Source: Bordetella parapertussis
GTDB lineage: Bacteria > Pseudomonadota > Gammaproteobacteria > Burkholderiales > Burkholderiaceae_B
NCBI GenBank assembly: GCA_943331855.1
Contig: CALQNE010000164.1
Span: forward strand, 1 to 7,890
DNA length: 7,890 bases
Direction: 5' to 3'
Position numbers and translations under genes: made by a program. Below, piece after piece: positions 1 through 7,170 of this stretch (position 1 is the stretch's first letter; each line of letters starts with the position of its first letter). The notes beneath the pieces were generated by a model. The model searched no databases. It was not told where the DNA came from and saw only the letters and a program-made list of their open reading frames with translations.

Positions 1-1062
1 CAAACATCCTTTGGCCTGATGCGCGACCGCCCCGCGGTTTTTGTACGCATTCAAGATGCGGAAGGTGCTGTCGGCTGGGGCGAGGTATGGTGCAATTTCC
101 CATCCTGTGGGGCCGAACATCGCGCACGACTCATTGACACACTTATTGCGCCTTTGGTGCTGCAACGCTCATTTACGCTGCCAACAGAGGCCTTTGAATG
201 GCTGTCTGCTCAAACATCAGTGCTGGCTATTCAGACTGGCGAATATGGCCCAATCGCTCAATGCATCGCGGGCATTGATATCGCGCTATGGGATTTATGC
301 GCCCGCAGAGCCAAATTGCCTTTGTGGCGTTATATGGGCGGCGAGCGCAACACTGTTAAAGTCTACGCAAGTGGCCTGAACCCCACAGACCCTGAAAAAC
401 TTGCTACAGAACGAATGGCGGAGGGATATCAGGCATTCAAATTAAAAATCGGCTTTGGTAAAGACCGTGATTTGAATAACCTTAAAGCCATGCGAGAAGT
501 CATTGGTGATCGCCCTCTGATGGTCGATGCGAATCAAGGATGGGATCTTTCGACTGCCTCAGACATGATAAGCAAGCTTACAGACTTTGATGTTGCTTGG
601 CTTGAAGAGCCCTTGCGTGCCGATCGGCCGTGGTCTGAATGGCAAGAGCTTGCCAAGCATGGCGCTACCCCACTTGCCGCGGGTGAAAACGTCACTCAAC
701 TTGAGGGCTTTGCCGCTGCGATTCATTCAGGAGTGCTTGCAGTCGTGCAGCCCGACGTTGCCAAGTGGGGAGGCCTAAGCGCTGGCCTACCCATTGCAAA
801 AAGCATTTTGAAGGCAGGCTTGCGCTTTTGCCCACACTACCTAGGCGCTGGCATTGGCCTGCTCGCCTCAGCGCATTTGCTGGCCGCTTCAAACTGCAAC
901 GATATTCTTGAAGTCGATGCCAATACCAATCCTCTGCGCTCGTTGACTTGTTTACCGCTCAGTAACCTCAAGAACGGCGAAATAGTTTTATCCGATGACC
1001 CTGGCTTAGGAGCATTACCCGACATGATTGCGTTGAGCGAATTTTTAGTCGATCACCGCTAA
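1..1062 (+). CDS. Mandelate racemase/muconate lactonizing enzyme family protein (enolase superfamily), 5' end outside window
   Basis: The gene is open at the left edge. The frame runs unbroken from base 1 (Q-T-S-F-G-L before the first visible Met at base 19), and this family normally has some 30 more N-terminal residues, so that Met is internal. Counting from it, the barrel carries the K-L-K pair (K141, K143), metal ligands D170 (V-D-A-N-Q), E196/E197 (L-E-E-P) and E223 (A-G-E-N), then D246 (Q-P-D) and H273 (C-P-H-Y) as the Asp-His general base dyad, and E298 near the end. This is the mandelate racemase arrangement: a Mg-dependent enzyme that removes the proton alpha to a carboxylate. Known members are racemases or acid-sugar dehydratases; which of these this is cannot be read from sequence. 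A Bug binding protein follows after 26 bases in the same direction, and such pairs usually capture and break down a hydroxy acid. The enzyme is cytoplasmic with all catalytic residues present. Confidence 0.93.
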   Translation, partial: QTSFGLMRDRPAVFVRIQDAEGAVGWGEVWCNFPSCGAEHRARLIDTLIAPLVLQRSFTLPTEAFEWLSAQTSVLAIQTGEYGPIAQCIAGIDIALWDLCARRAKLPLWRYMGGERNTVKVYASGLNPTDPEKLATERMAEGYQAFKLKIGFGKDRDLNNLKAMREVIGDRPLMVDANQGWDLSTASDMISKLTDFDVAWLEEPLRADRPWSEWQELAKHGATPLAAGENVTQLEGFAAAIHSGVLAVVQPDVAKWGGLSAGLPIAKSILKAGLRFCPHYLGAGIGLLASAHLLAASNCNDILEVDANTNPLRSLTCLPLSNLKNGEIVLSDDPGLGALPDMIALSEFLVDHR

Positions 1063-1088
1063 GTCCAACCAAGTTTAGAGGTCATTCT

Positions 1089-2084
1089 ATGTACTCACAC
1101 AAAGCTCTCAATCGATTACAGCGTTTTACACGGCTCGCTTTATTGATGCTAACGCTAGGCTTGGCGCAAAGTCTCTGCGCCCAGGAGTATCCCCAAAAAT
1201 CTATACGAGTGATCGTCCCTTGGCCTGCAGGAGGCTTTGTCGATGTGGCTGCACGCTTGGCTGCTGAGCAACTGACAATTGCGCTCGGACAGGCACTTGT
1301 CATCGAAAATAAGCCTGGCGCGGGCGGAATGATTGGCGCAGACGCGGTTGCAAAAGCTCAAGGCGATGGCTATACCCTATTGTTTACAACAAGCGCACTG
1401 ACCATGAATACCGCGCTACGCACCAACATGCCATTTGATCTTAAGACCGATTTGATCCCAATCGCAATCGAAGCGTACTCACCTTCAGTGATTGTGGTGC
1501 ATCCGATGTTAGGCGTCAAAACCCTGCAAGAGCTCATCACCCTAGCCAAACAACAGCCGGGAAAGCTCACCTACGCCTCTGCAGGTAACGGAACACCAGC
1601 GCACCTCGTTGCTGAACTATTTAAAACAAGCGTGGGAGTAGATATTGTTCATGTCCCCTATAAAGGTGGGCCTCCCGCGATGGTGGATCAAATTGCAGGC
1701 CGCGTAGACGTACAGGTATCCAACGCGATGGGTGCCCTGCAGCAAGTGAAAGAGGGCAAACTCCTCGCGCTCGCCGTCACAAGTCCAGCACGCTTTGAAC
1801 AACTGCCAGAGGTCCCCACAATGGCACAAGCGGGGGTCGCAGATTTTGAAACGGATCAGTGGTTAGGATTTTTTGCCCCCAAGGGGGTGTCAGTGGCGGT
1901 TCTAAAACGTCTGTCCGACGAGATCAATAACGCTCTTGCCGCCGAAACCTTACGCGAGGCGCTCAGGAGCAAAGGGATGCGGGCTGCCACTGCGAGTACT
2001 CCAACCGCCTTTCGAGACTATTTAAATACAGATCTCCAACGCTGGACCGCTTTGGTTAAACGTTTGAATATTTCAGCAGACTAA
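1089..2084 (+). CDS. Bug/TctC family tripartite tricarboxylate transporter substrate-binding protein
   Basis: A 331-residue periplasmic binding protein of usual family length. The N terminus has basic residues, a hydrophobic core (about 16-29) and a likely signal peptidase I cut after A31 (L-C-A before Q-E-Y-P). No lipobox is visible. Family marks follow: R-V-I-V-P-W-P-A-G-G (40-49), D52 in the ligand loop, N-K-P-G-A-G-G-M-I-G (74-83) and H-V-P-Y-K-G-G (188-194). Bug proteins mostly bind small carboxylates or similar anions and pass them to a TctAB-type permease; no tctA or tctB gene lies in the window, so this is an orphan receptor, as is common in Burkholderiales. The start has a short GAG ribosome-binding match about 8 bases upstream. 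It lies between the enolase-superfamily gene (26-base gap) and the sulfatase gene (12-base gap), so all three are probably co-transcribed. The ligand is unknown; a substrate of those two enzymes is a fair guess. Confidence 0.95.
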   Translation: MYSHKALNRLQRFTRLALLMLTLGLAQSLCAQEYPQKSIRVIVPWPAGGFVDVAARLAAEQLTIALGQALVIENKPGAGGMIGADAVAKAQGDGYTLLFTTSALTMNTALRTNMPFDLKTDLIPIAIEAYSPSVIVVHPMLGVKTLQELITLAKQQPGKLTYASAGNGTPAHLVAELFKTSVGVDIVHVPYKGGPPAMVDQIAGRVDVQVSNAMGALQQVKEGKLLALAVTSPARFEQLPEVPTMAQAGVADFETDQWLGFFAPKGVSVAVLKRLSDEINNALAAETLREALRSKGMRAATASTPTAFRDYLNTDLQRWTALVKRLNISAD

Positions 2085-2096
2085 AACAAGAATCCT

Positions 2097-3686
2097 ATGA
2101 CAATGTCCCCGACACCAAACAAAGACGCTGCAGCGAAGCAGCCGAATATTTTATTTTTAATGGTGGATCAGTTAGCAGCACCCACCTTGCCTGCTTACGG
2201 TCACCCGGTCGTCAAGGCGCCGCATATTTCGGCGCTCGCAGCACAAGGCGTTGTGTTTGATAGCGCCTATTGCAACTTTCCAATCTGTGCGCCCTCTCGC
2301 TTTTCTTTACTGTCCGGTCGCTTACCTCATGCAATTGAAGCCTATGACAACGGCTCTGAGTTTCCCGCGTCCATCCCGACGATGGCCCACTATTTGCGTC
2401 AAGCTGGCTATCGCACGACCTTATGTGGAAAAATGCACTTTGTTGGCCCTGATCAATTGCACGGATACGAAGAGCGACTCACAACAGACATCTATCCCGC
2501 TGACTTTGCCTGGACACCGGATTGGTTAAAAGGCCCCGCTTATCGCCCTACGGGCGTAAGTATGCGCGGCGTGGTCGAAGCCGGTCCCTGTTTGCGCAGT
2601 CTACAGATTGATTACGATGATGAAGTTGAATATCACGCTTTACAAAAACTCTACGACCTTGCCCGCGCGCCAAGCGAGTCGCCTTTTTTTCTAACAGTGT
2701 CCTTTACTCACCCTCACCCACCCTTTGTCGCGCCGCAGCAATACTGGGATATGTACAACAGCGATGAGATTGATCAGCCGAAAGTCCCTGAAATCGCTTT
2801 CGATCAGTTAGACGAGCACTCTCAGTGGCTTTACACGGCACATGCTCAAGGGCAACACGACATTACCCCCGAGCGCGTGCGCAATGCGCGACAGGCCTAT
2901 TACGGCATGATCACCTACACCGATGCGAAAATTGGTCGGATCATGCAAACGCTCAAAGAACTTGGCCTGGATGAGAACACGTTGGTCGTGCTCGCCGGTG
3001 ATCACGGCGAAATGCTGGGCGAACGAGGCATGTGGTACAAGCAAACGTTTTTTGAATGGTCGGTGCGAGTCCCTTTGATTGTGTCAATGCCACAGCGCTT
3101 TAAGCCAGGCAGAGTAGCGGCACATGTCTCGTTAGTCGACTTACTACCCACCTTCTTAGAGTTGTCAAAAAATCAACAATCGGTCGAACCTGTTGATGCG
3201 CTTGATGGTCAAAGTCTGGTCTCGCTCATGGACGGCACAGCGTCAGGCGCAGAACGTTGCGTCATTTCTGAGTACAGTTCTGAAGGCGTTTGCGCTGCAT
3301 CGCGAATGGTTCGCTTAGGACGTTATAAATATATTTACACCTATCAACTCGCACCTATGCTGTTTGATCTTGAGTCGGATCCTGACGAACTGCACAACCT
3401 GGCTGAGCAATCCGAATTTGCAAGCATTCAGTCTGCCTTGCACACCAAAGCTATTGAAGGTTGGGATCCCGCACAAGTGCATGCAGATATCCTCGCAAGC
3501 CAAAAACGCAGACTATTCATTGCGAACGTCAACGAAACCTCTGAGCCTCCCGCATCTAATTGGGCCTATCAACCCTTTATAGACGAGACTAAACGATACA
3601 TTAGAGGTTCAGGTACGGCTGGGCCCATGGGAAAAAAAGCTCAAGCGCGATTTCCATATGTACCCCCCGTGTTACCCGATCGGTGA
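2097..3686 (+). CDS. Type I sulfatase, choline-sulfatase (BetC)-like
   Basis: A 529-residue formylglycine sulfatase of the alkaline phosphatase superfamily. N-I-L-F-L-M-V-D-Q (17-25) supplies metal ligand D24. C-A-P-S-R (64-68) is the C-x-P-x-R signature whose C64 is converted to formylglycine. G-K-M-H-F-V-G-P-D-Q (111-120), T-H-P-H (204-207), G-D-H-G-E (301-305) and K315 complete the active site. The E-E-R-L-T-T-D-I-Y-P-A-D-F stretch and a C-terminal tail ending near R-F-P are typical of choline sulfatases, which release sulfate and choline in the cytoplasm. No signal peptide is visible, so the ester must be imported. The segment after W139-T-P-D differs from BetC: the W-W-Y-H-N stretch recalled from Sinorhizobium BetC is absent, and no betA, betB or betI is nearby, so the alcohol part may not be choline. 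An unlinked formylglycine-generating enzyme would be needed. The start could be the ATG at 2097 or 2103; neither has a strong ribosome-binding site. The family call is firm, the substrate open. Confidence 0.93.
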   Translation: MTMSPTPNKDAAAKQPNILFLMVDQLAAPTLPAYGHPVVKAPHISALAAQGVVFDSAYCNFPICAPSRFSLLSGRLPHAIEAYDNGSEFPASIPTMAHYLRQAGYRTTLCGKMHFVGPDQLHGYEERLTTDIYPADFAWTPDWLKGPAYRPTGVSMRGVVEAGPCLRSLQIDYDDEVEYHALQKLYDLARAPSESPFFLTVSFTHPHPPFVAPQQYWDMYNSDEIDQPKVPEIAFDQLDEHSQWLYTAHAQGQHDITPERVRNARQAYYGMITYTDAKIGRIMQTLKELGLDENTLVVLAGDHGEMLGERGMWYKQTFFEWSVRVPLIVSMPQRFKPGRVAAHVSLVDLLPTFLELSKNQQSVEPVDALDGQSLVSLMDGTASGAERCVISEYSSEGVCAASRMVRLGRYKYIYTYQLAPMLFDLESDPDELHNLAEQSEFASIQSALHTKAIEGWDPAQVHADILASQKRRLFIANVNETSEPPASNWAYQPFIDETKRYIRGSGTAGPMGKKAQARFPYVPPVLPDR

Positions 3687-3768
3687 GACATGATGATAAA
3701 GACGATAATCAAAAGAGACAATAAAACTTAAGACATTAGCATCTATGCTTAATCAAACAGGAGACAAA
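3687..3768 (+). other. AT-rich spacer between the sulfatase and SDR genes
   Basis: This 82-base gap is wider and clearly more AT-rich than the 26- and 12-base gaps earlier in the same run. It has no GC-rich hairpin followed by T residues, so no intrinsic terminator is visible. A weak -10-like TATGCT lies at 3744-3749 with no convincing -35 at the right distance. The SDR gene may have its own start of transcription here or may simply be read through from upstream; the sequence does not decide it. Confidence 0.35.
3759..3763 (+). promoter_or_regulatory. Ribosome-binding site AGGAG that fixes the SDR start
   Basis: AGGAG lies 5 bases before the ATG at 3769. The longer in-frame ATG at 3745 has no purine-rich match upstream and would add eight residues (M-L-N-Q-T-G-D-K) ahead of the usual SDR beginning. 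This site therefore favours 3769 as the start. Confidence 0.8.
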
Positions 3769-4581
3769 ATGAACTTTGCAAATAAAGTAGCAGTGGTAAC
3801 CGGTGCCGGTGGCGGTTTAGGCTTGGCAATTATCGAAAAATTCGCCCGCGGTGGCGCTGACATAGTGGCCTTAGACTTTTCGCAAAAGATGGCAGATGCA
3901 GCGGCCGAAAAAGTTCGTTCACTCACCAAGCAAAAGGTACTGGCCTTACAGTTCGATGTGGCTGATCATCACTCTGTGGCAAAGGCGTTTAGTGCAATTG
4001 ATCAAGAATTCAAGCAAATTGATATTTTAGTAAACTGCGCCGGTGTACGCGAAGTTCAGAAGATCTATGATCTTGACCCAGAAGAATGGCGCCGCGTTAT
4101 TGACATTAACTTAAACGGGCCTTTTTACTGCGCGCGCGAAGCCGTCTTACGCATGCGTAAAACCGGCGGCGGCTCGATTGTGAATATCGCCTCGGTTGCA
4201 GGCATGATGGGACTCACGCACCGCCCTGCATACAACTCAAGCAAACACGGCATCATCGGTCTCACTCGCAACCTCTCTTTAGACTGCGCCGCTGATGGCA
4301 TTCGCGTCAATGCCGTTGCACCTGGATTGATTCGCACCCCACTGACAGATGGCTACTATAAAGACCCTGAATTTATCAAAGGGCTTAACGAAGTGGTGCC
4401 AATGGGCGCTCAAGGCGGATCGCCTGCAGACATTGCAGATGCAATCGCGTTTCTATGTTCAACCGAAGCCAAATTTATCAACGGTATCGTGTTACCGGTT
4501 GACGGCGGTTGGGCAGCCAGCAAAGGCTACACCACTGGCAGCGGTGCAGCACAATTCACTTCAGCAAAAAATCAGACCTGA
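3769..4581 (+). CDS. SDR family NAD(P)-dependent oxidoreductase
   Basis: A classical short-chain dehydrogenase of 270 residues from the ATG at 3769. The Rossmann glycine motif T-G-A-G-G-G-L-G (11-18) is followed by an acidic residue, D36, at the end of the second strand, which favours NAD over NADP. N-C-A-G (89-92) stabilises the central sheet. The catalytic set N114, S142, Y155 and K159 (Y-N-S-S-K) is complete. D-G-G-W near the C terminus is usual, and a tail of about 20 residues rich in Ser, Gly and Thr extends beyond it. It should oxidise or reduce a hydroxyl/carbonyl group in the cytoplasm; the substrate is unknown. It is the last gene of the plus-strand run and ends 29 bases from the end of an opposing SDR gene. 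Its place after the sulfatase suggests that it may act on the alcohol released there, which is an inference. Confidence 0.94.
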   Translation: MNFANKVAVVTGAGGGLGLAIIEKFARGGADIVALDFSQKMADAAAEKVRSLTKQKVLALQFDVADHHSVAKAFSAIDQEFKQIDILVNCAGVREVQKIYDLDPEEWRRVIDINLNGPFYCAREAVLRMRKTGGGSIVNIASVAGMMGLTHRPAYNSSKHGIIGLTRNLSLDCAADGIRVNAVAPGLIRTPLTDGYYKDPEFIKGLNEVVPMGAQGGSPADIADAIAFLCSTEAKFINGIVLPVDGGWAASKGYTTGSGAAQFTSAKNQT

Positions 4582-4610
4582 GCCACTCGAACCGATCACG
4601 AATGGTGTCT

Positions 4611-5348
4611 TCAACTTATATGCAAGCCGCCATTCACCTGCAAAGACTCACCCGTAATAAAACTTGCGCCACCACTACATAGAAAAGCAATCGCAGTGGC
4701 AACTTCACGAGGCTGCCCTAACCGCTTAAGCGAAGTTTGTTCAATTGAATCGGCGCCACGCAACTTAATCAATTCAGTCGTCATCGGCGTCTCGATAATG
4801 CCAGGTGACACTGCGTTGACACGTGTGCGCGGCCCCAACTCGCGTGCCAAGCTGCGCGTCAACGACAAGATAGCGCCTTTGGTCGCAGCATAATGAGAAT
4901 TGGCAAACGAACCACGATGACCCGCTACCGAGGCAATATTACAAATCGCGCTGTTCTCGCGCAAAGCACGAATCGATCTTTGGCAAATATAAAAAACACC
5001 ATCCAGATTGATAGAAATCACTTTATGCCATTCGGCATCTGACATCTCTTTCGCAGGACGAGCTAAATAAATCGCCGCGGCAGGGACTAGAAAATCAATT
5101 CCACCAAACTGTTTAACCGCGAGTTCAACCGCGGCCTCTGAATCCTTAGGATCGCTAGCATCCATCCGTATGGTCGCGATATGCTTGCCTGTTGGATCGA
5201 GTTCAGCCGCAAATTTCTTTAACGCTTGATGATCAAGATCCGTTAAGACCAATTGGGCGCCATGGGCATAAAAAAGCTTGGCAACCTCGCGCCCGATCCC
5301 GCCGTTCGCGCCCGTCAAGAGCAATACTCGATTATGAAAATCGTACAT
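4611..5348 (-). CDS. SDR family oxidoreductase with altered NNAG motif
   Basis: A classical short-chain dehydrogenase of 245 residues. T-G-A-N-G-G-I-G (12-19) is the cofactor motif and D37 favours NAD. The catalytic residues N114, S140, Y153 and K157 (Y-A-A-T-K) are all present, and the C terminus ends in the common G-E-S-L-Q-V-N-G-G pattern. The odd point is the strand-4 motif, normally N-N-A-G, which reads P-A-A-A (89-92). An AAAGG ribosome-binding match sits 8 bases before the start (5357-5361). The gene follows another SDR gene at 33 bases on the same strand and is probably the last gene of the Bug-SDR-SDR run. It is likely an active dehydrogenase or reductase, since the catalytic tetrad is intact. 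The substrate cannot be named; family relatives act on sugars, hydroxy acids and acyl-ACP/CoA thioesters. Confidence 0.93.
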   Translation of the reverse strand: MYDFHNRVLLLTGANGGIGREVAKLFYAHGAQLVLTDLDHQALKKFAAELDPTGKHIATIRMDASDPKDSEAAVELAVKQFGGIDFLVPAAAIYLARPAKEMSDAEWHKVISINLDGVFYICQRSIRALRENSAICNIASVAGHRGSFANSHYAATKGAILSLTRSLARELGPRTRVNAVSPGIIETPMTTELIKLRGADSIEQTSLKRLGQPREVATAIAFLCSGGASFITGESLQVNGGLHIS

Positions 5349-5381
5349 CGCGTTCGCCTTTAAAAATATGATGGTAAGAAA

Positions 5382-6158
5382 TTAATAGTTTGAGCGGCCA
5401 CCGCTGATGTCGTAACAGGCGCCCGTCACAAAGCTTGCCTCATCAGACAGCAAAAATGCCACGACATTAGCAACTTCATCTACGCGCACCAAACGCTTCA
5501 TCGGAATCTTCTTGGCCGCGTCGGTACTAATGTAATCAGGCATTTCGTTACGCATTCCGGTCGCTTCCACTAAGGCTGGCGAAACGCAATTGACACGAAT
5601 ACCATGGGGAATAAACTCTTTGCTCCACGACTTCGTCACACCAATCACCGCAGCCTTGGATGCCGCGTAGATCGACAGCTGTTGCGGCCCGTCTTTACCG
5701 GCAACCGACGCCAAGGACACAATCGATCCTGACCCTTGTTGCATCATGTGCGGCACGACTAGGCGGGTTAAAGCAAAGATTGCACGAACATTAATCGCAA
5801 ATACGCGATCGACTTCAGCGTCTGTAGTTTCCCACATGGGTTTAATCGGCCCTAGGGTACCAGCGTTATTCACGAGGTAGTCAATACGTCCATAGTGCTC
5901 AAGCGTTGTGTCGACTAGGTGCTTCAGTGCGGCTGCGTCGGTCACATCAGCCTGCACCGCCAAGGCTTGTCCCGCGTTGGATACGATCTCAGCTTGAACG
6001 CTTTGGGCTGCTTTGAAGTCGCGATCAGCGATTACTAGCGTCGCACCTTGGCCAGCTAACTTTAACGCGATCGCTCGCCCAATGCTTGCTCCGCCACCAG
6101 TAACAATTGCAATACGCGACGCAGCAACTCGTTCACGACTTTGATTGGGATTTTTCAT
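5382..6158 (-). CDS. SDR family NAD(P)-dependent oxidoreductase
   Basis: A classical short-chain dehydrogenase of 258 residues. T-G-G-G-A-S-I-G (20-27) forms the cofactor loop, D45 suggests NAD, N-N-A-G (97-100) is intact, and the tetrad is N123, S151, Y164 and K168 (Y-A-A-S-K). D-I-S-G-G-R-S near the C terminus matches many sugar or cyclitol dehydrogenase-type SDRs. About 13 polar residues precede the first strand, slightly longer than usual, but no better in-frame Met lies inside. The ribosome-binding site is poor (only GGTA upstream) and the 49 bases before the start are AT-rich. It lies between the Bug gene upstream and the second SDR gene downstream on the same strand, so the three probably form one transcription unit. 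It is diverged from the other two SDRs here, which suggests separate steps rather than a fresh tandem duplication. The substrate is unknown. Confidence 0.94.
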   Translation of the reverse strand: MKNPNQSRERVAASRIAIVTGGGASIGRAIALKLAGQGATLVIADRDFKAAQSVQAEIVSNAGQALAVQADVTDAAALKHLVDTTLEHYGRIDYLVNNAGTLGPIKPMWETTDAEVDRVFAINVRAIFALTRLVVPHMMQQGSGSIVSLASVAGKDGPQQLSIYAASKAAVIGVTKSWSKEFIPHGIRVNCVSPALVEATGMRNEMPDYISTDAAKKIPMKRLVRVDEVANVVAFLLSDEASFVTGACYDISGGRSNY

Positions 6159-6207
6159 ATTTTAAATACCATTGAGTCATTTATATAAGGTATGTTTGGC
6201 TAGATAA

Positions 6208-7170
6208 TCAGTCAGCCGTTGCTCCCGACGCTTTAACTGCGCCCGCCCATAACGCAATACCCTTTGCTATGTAGGCATGGCTATCTGCGGGAGACAAGTC
6301 CAACGGTTCGGCGCCCAGCTTAATCAGGCGCTCTCGCAACGTAGGATCTGCAAGAGCCTTCCTGACTTCGCCATTCAACTTATCCACAATCGGTTTAGGC
6401 AAACCGATTGGTGCTAAAAAGCCGGCCCAAGTCGTCGCATGGAAACCCGGTACGCCCGATTCAGCAACAGTGGGGACTTGAGGTAAGGCTAGCGAGCGGT
6501 GACCGCTTCCCACCGCAATCAACTTAAGCTTTCCGCTGACCACGTGGGGTAGTACCGCCGGACCGGACTCAAACATCAGATCAATATCCCCAGCCATTAA
6601 CGCCGTCATCGCGGGAGTCGCTCCCTTGTAGGGAATATGCGTCATTTGCATCCCCGTTTCAACCTTCAGTAACTCCATCGTCAAGTGATTCGTCAAGCCT
6701 GTTCCGCCTGAGCCATAATTGACTTGACCCGATTTAGACTTCACAAAAGTAATTAAATCTTTGAGTGTTGTCGCGGGAAAGTTATTTCTTACGGCAATAA
6801 ACTGAGGCGCCTCAACCGTCATGACGATTGGCGTAAAGTCGCGAAGCGTTTTATAGGGAATATTTGGATACAGCGCCTCGTTAATGGCTAACGGGCCACT
6901 TGAGGCAAATAATAAGTTGTAGCCATCGGGCGCCTGAGACTTTGCTGCTTCCATCCCAATAATTCCACCGGCGCCGGGTTTGTCTTCAACCCAAAAGTTT
7001 TGACCCATCGCATCGCTCAATTTTTGGGATAGCATCCGCGCAATCAAGTCGGCCGTCTGCCCAACCGGAAACGGCACAATGACGCGAACAGCACGATTGG
7101 GATAATCGGTTTGAGCACCGCTGACGGAAGTAATGACACTTAACATGAGTCCACAAAGGATCTTCTTCAT
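6208..7170 (-). CDS. Bug/TctC family tripartite tricarboxylate transporter substrate-binding protein
   Basis: A 320-residue periplasmic solute receptor. The signal peptide has K2-K3, a hydrophobic stretch (4-16) and a good signal peptidase I site, S-G-A (17-19) before Q-T-D-Y-P. Family marks are R-V-I-V-P-F-P (29-35), T-A-D (39-41), D-K-P-G-A-G-G-I-I-G (63-72) and H-I-P-Y-K-G (178-183). The usual P-G-G turn in the ligand loop reads V-G-Q (36-38), a small departure. It is first in the minus-strand run, ahead of two SDR genes, and its start faces the divergent intergenic region with the palindrome; AGAGAC lies just upstream of the ATG as a modest ribosome-binding match. No membrane subunits are near, so transport must use a shared or unlinked permease. 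It is clearly diverged from the Bug protein at 1089-2084, so the two probably bind different ligands. Likely ligands are small carboxylates; nothing more exact can be read. Confidence 0.95.
   Translation of the reverse strand: MKKILCGLMLSVITSVSGAQTDYPNRAVRVIVPFPVGQTADLIARMLSQKLSDAMGQNFWVEDKPGAGGIIGMEAAKSQAPDGYNLLFASSGPLAINEALYPNIPYKTLRDFTPIVMTVEAPQFIAVRNNFPATTLKDLITFVKSKSGQVNYGSGGTGLTNHLTMELLKVETGMQMTHIPYKGATPAMTALMAGDIDLMFESGPAVLPHVVSGKLKLIAVGSGHRSLALPQVPTVAESGVPGFHATTWAGFLAPIGLPKPIVDKLNGEVRKALADPTLRERLIKLGAEPLDLSPADSHAYIAKGIALWAGAVKASGATAD

Noticed and set aside
41..379. Plus-strand 112-codon frame inside the enolase-superfamily gene
   Set aside because: It lies wholly within a clear gene in another frame and its product has no family features.
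2097..3686. Calling the sulfatase gene betC outright
   Set aside because: Overall likeness is strong, but the altered pocket segment and the lack of bet neighbours make the substrate doubtful, so no symbol was given.
4582..4610. Imperfect hairpin (CCACTCG / CGAATGG, 4583-4605) between the convergent genes as a bidirectional terminator
   Set aside because: The stem has a C-A mismatch, a 9-base loop and no T run on either side, so it does not look like an intrinsic terminator. Transcription may end by Rho or overlap.
3769..6158. Recent tandem or inverted duplication of SDR genes
   Set aside because: The three proteins share only the general SDR motifs and differ widely elsewhere in sequence and length, so a recent duplication is not supported.
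6159..6207. AT-rich gap with TTATATAA and ATACC/GGTAT arms as an internal promoter or operator before the first minus-strand SDR
   Set aside because: No -35 box at a suitable distance and the arms are only 5 bases with a long loop; read-through from the Bug gene explains expression equally well.
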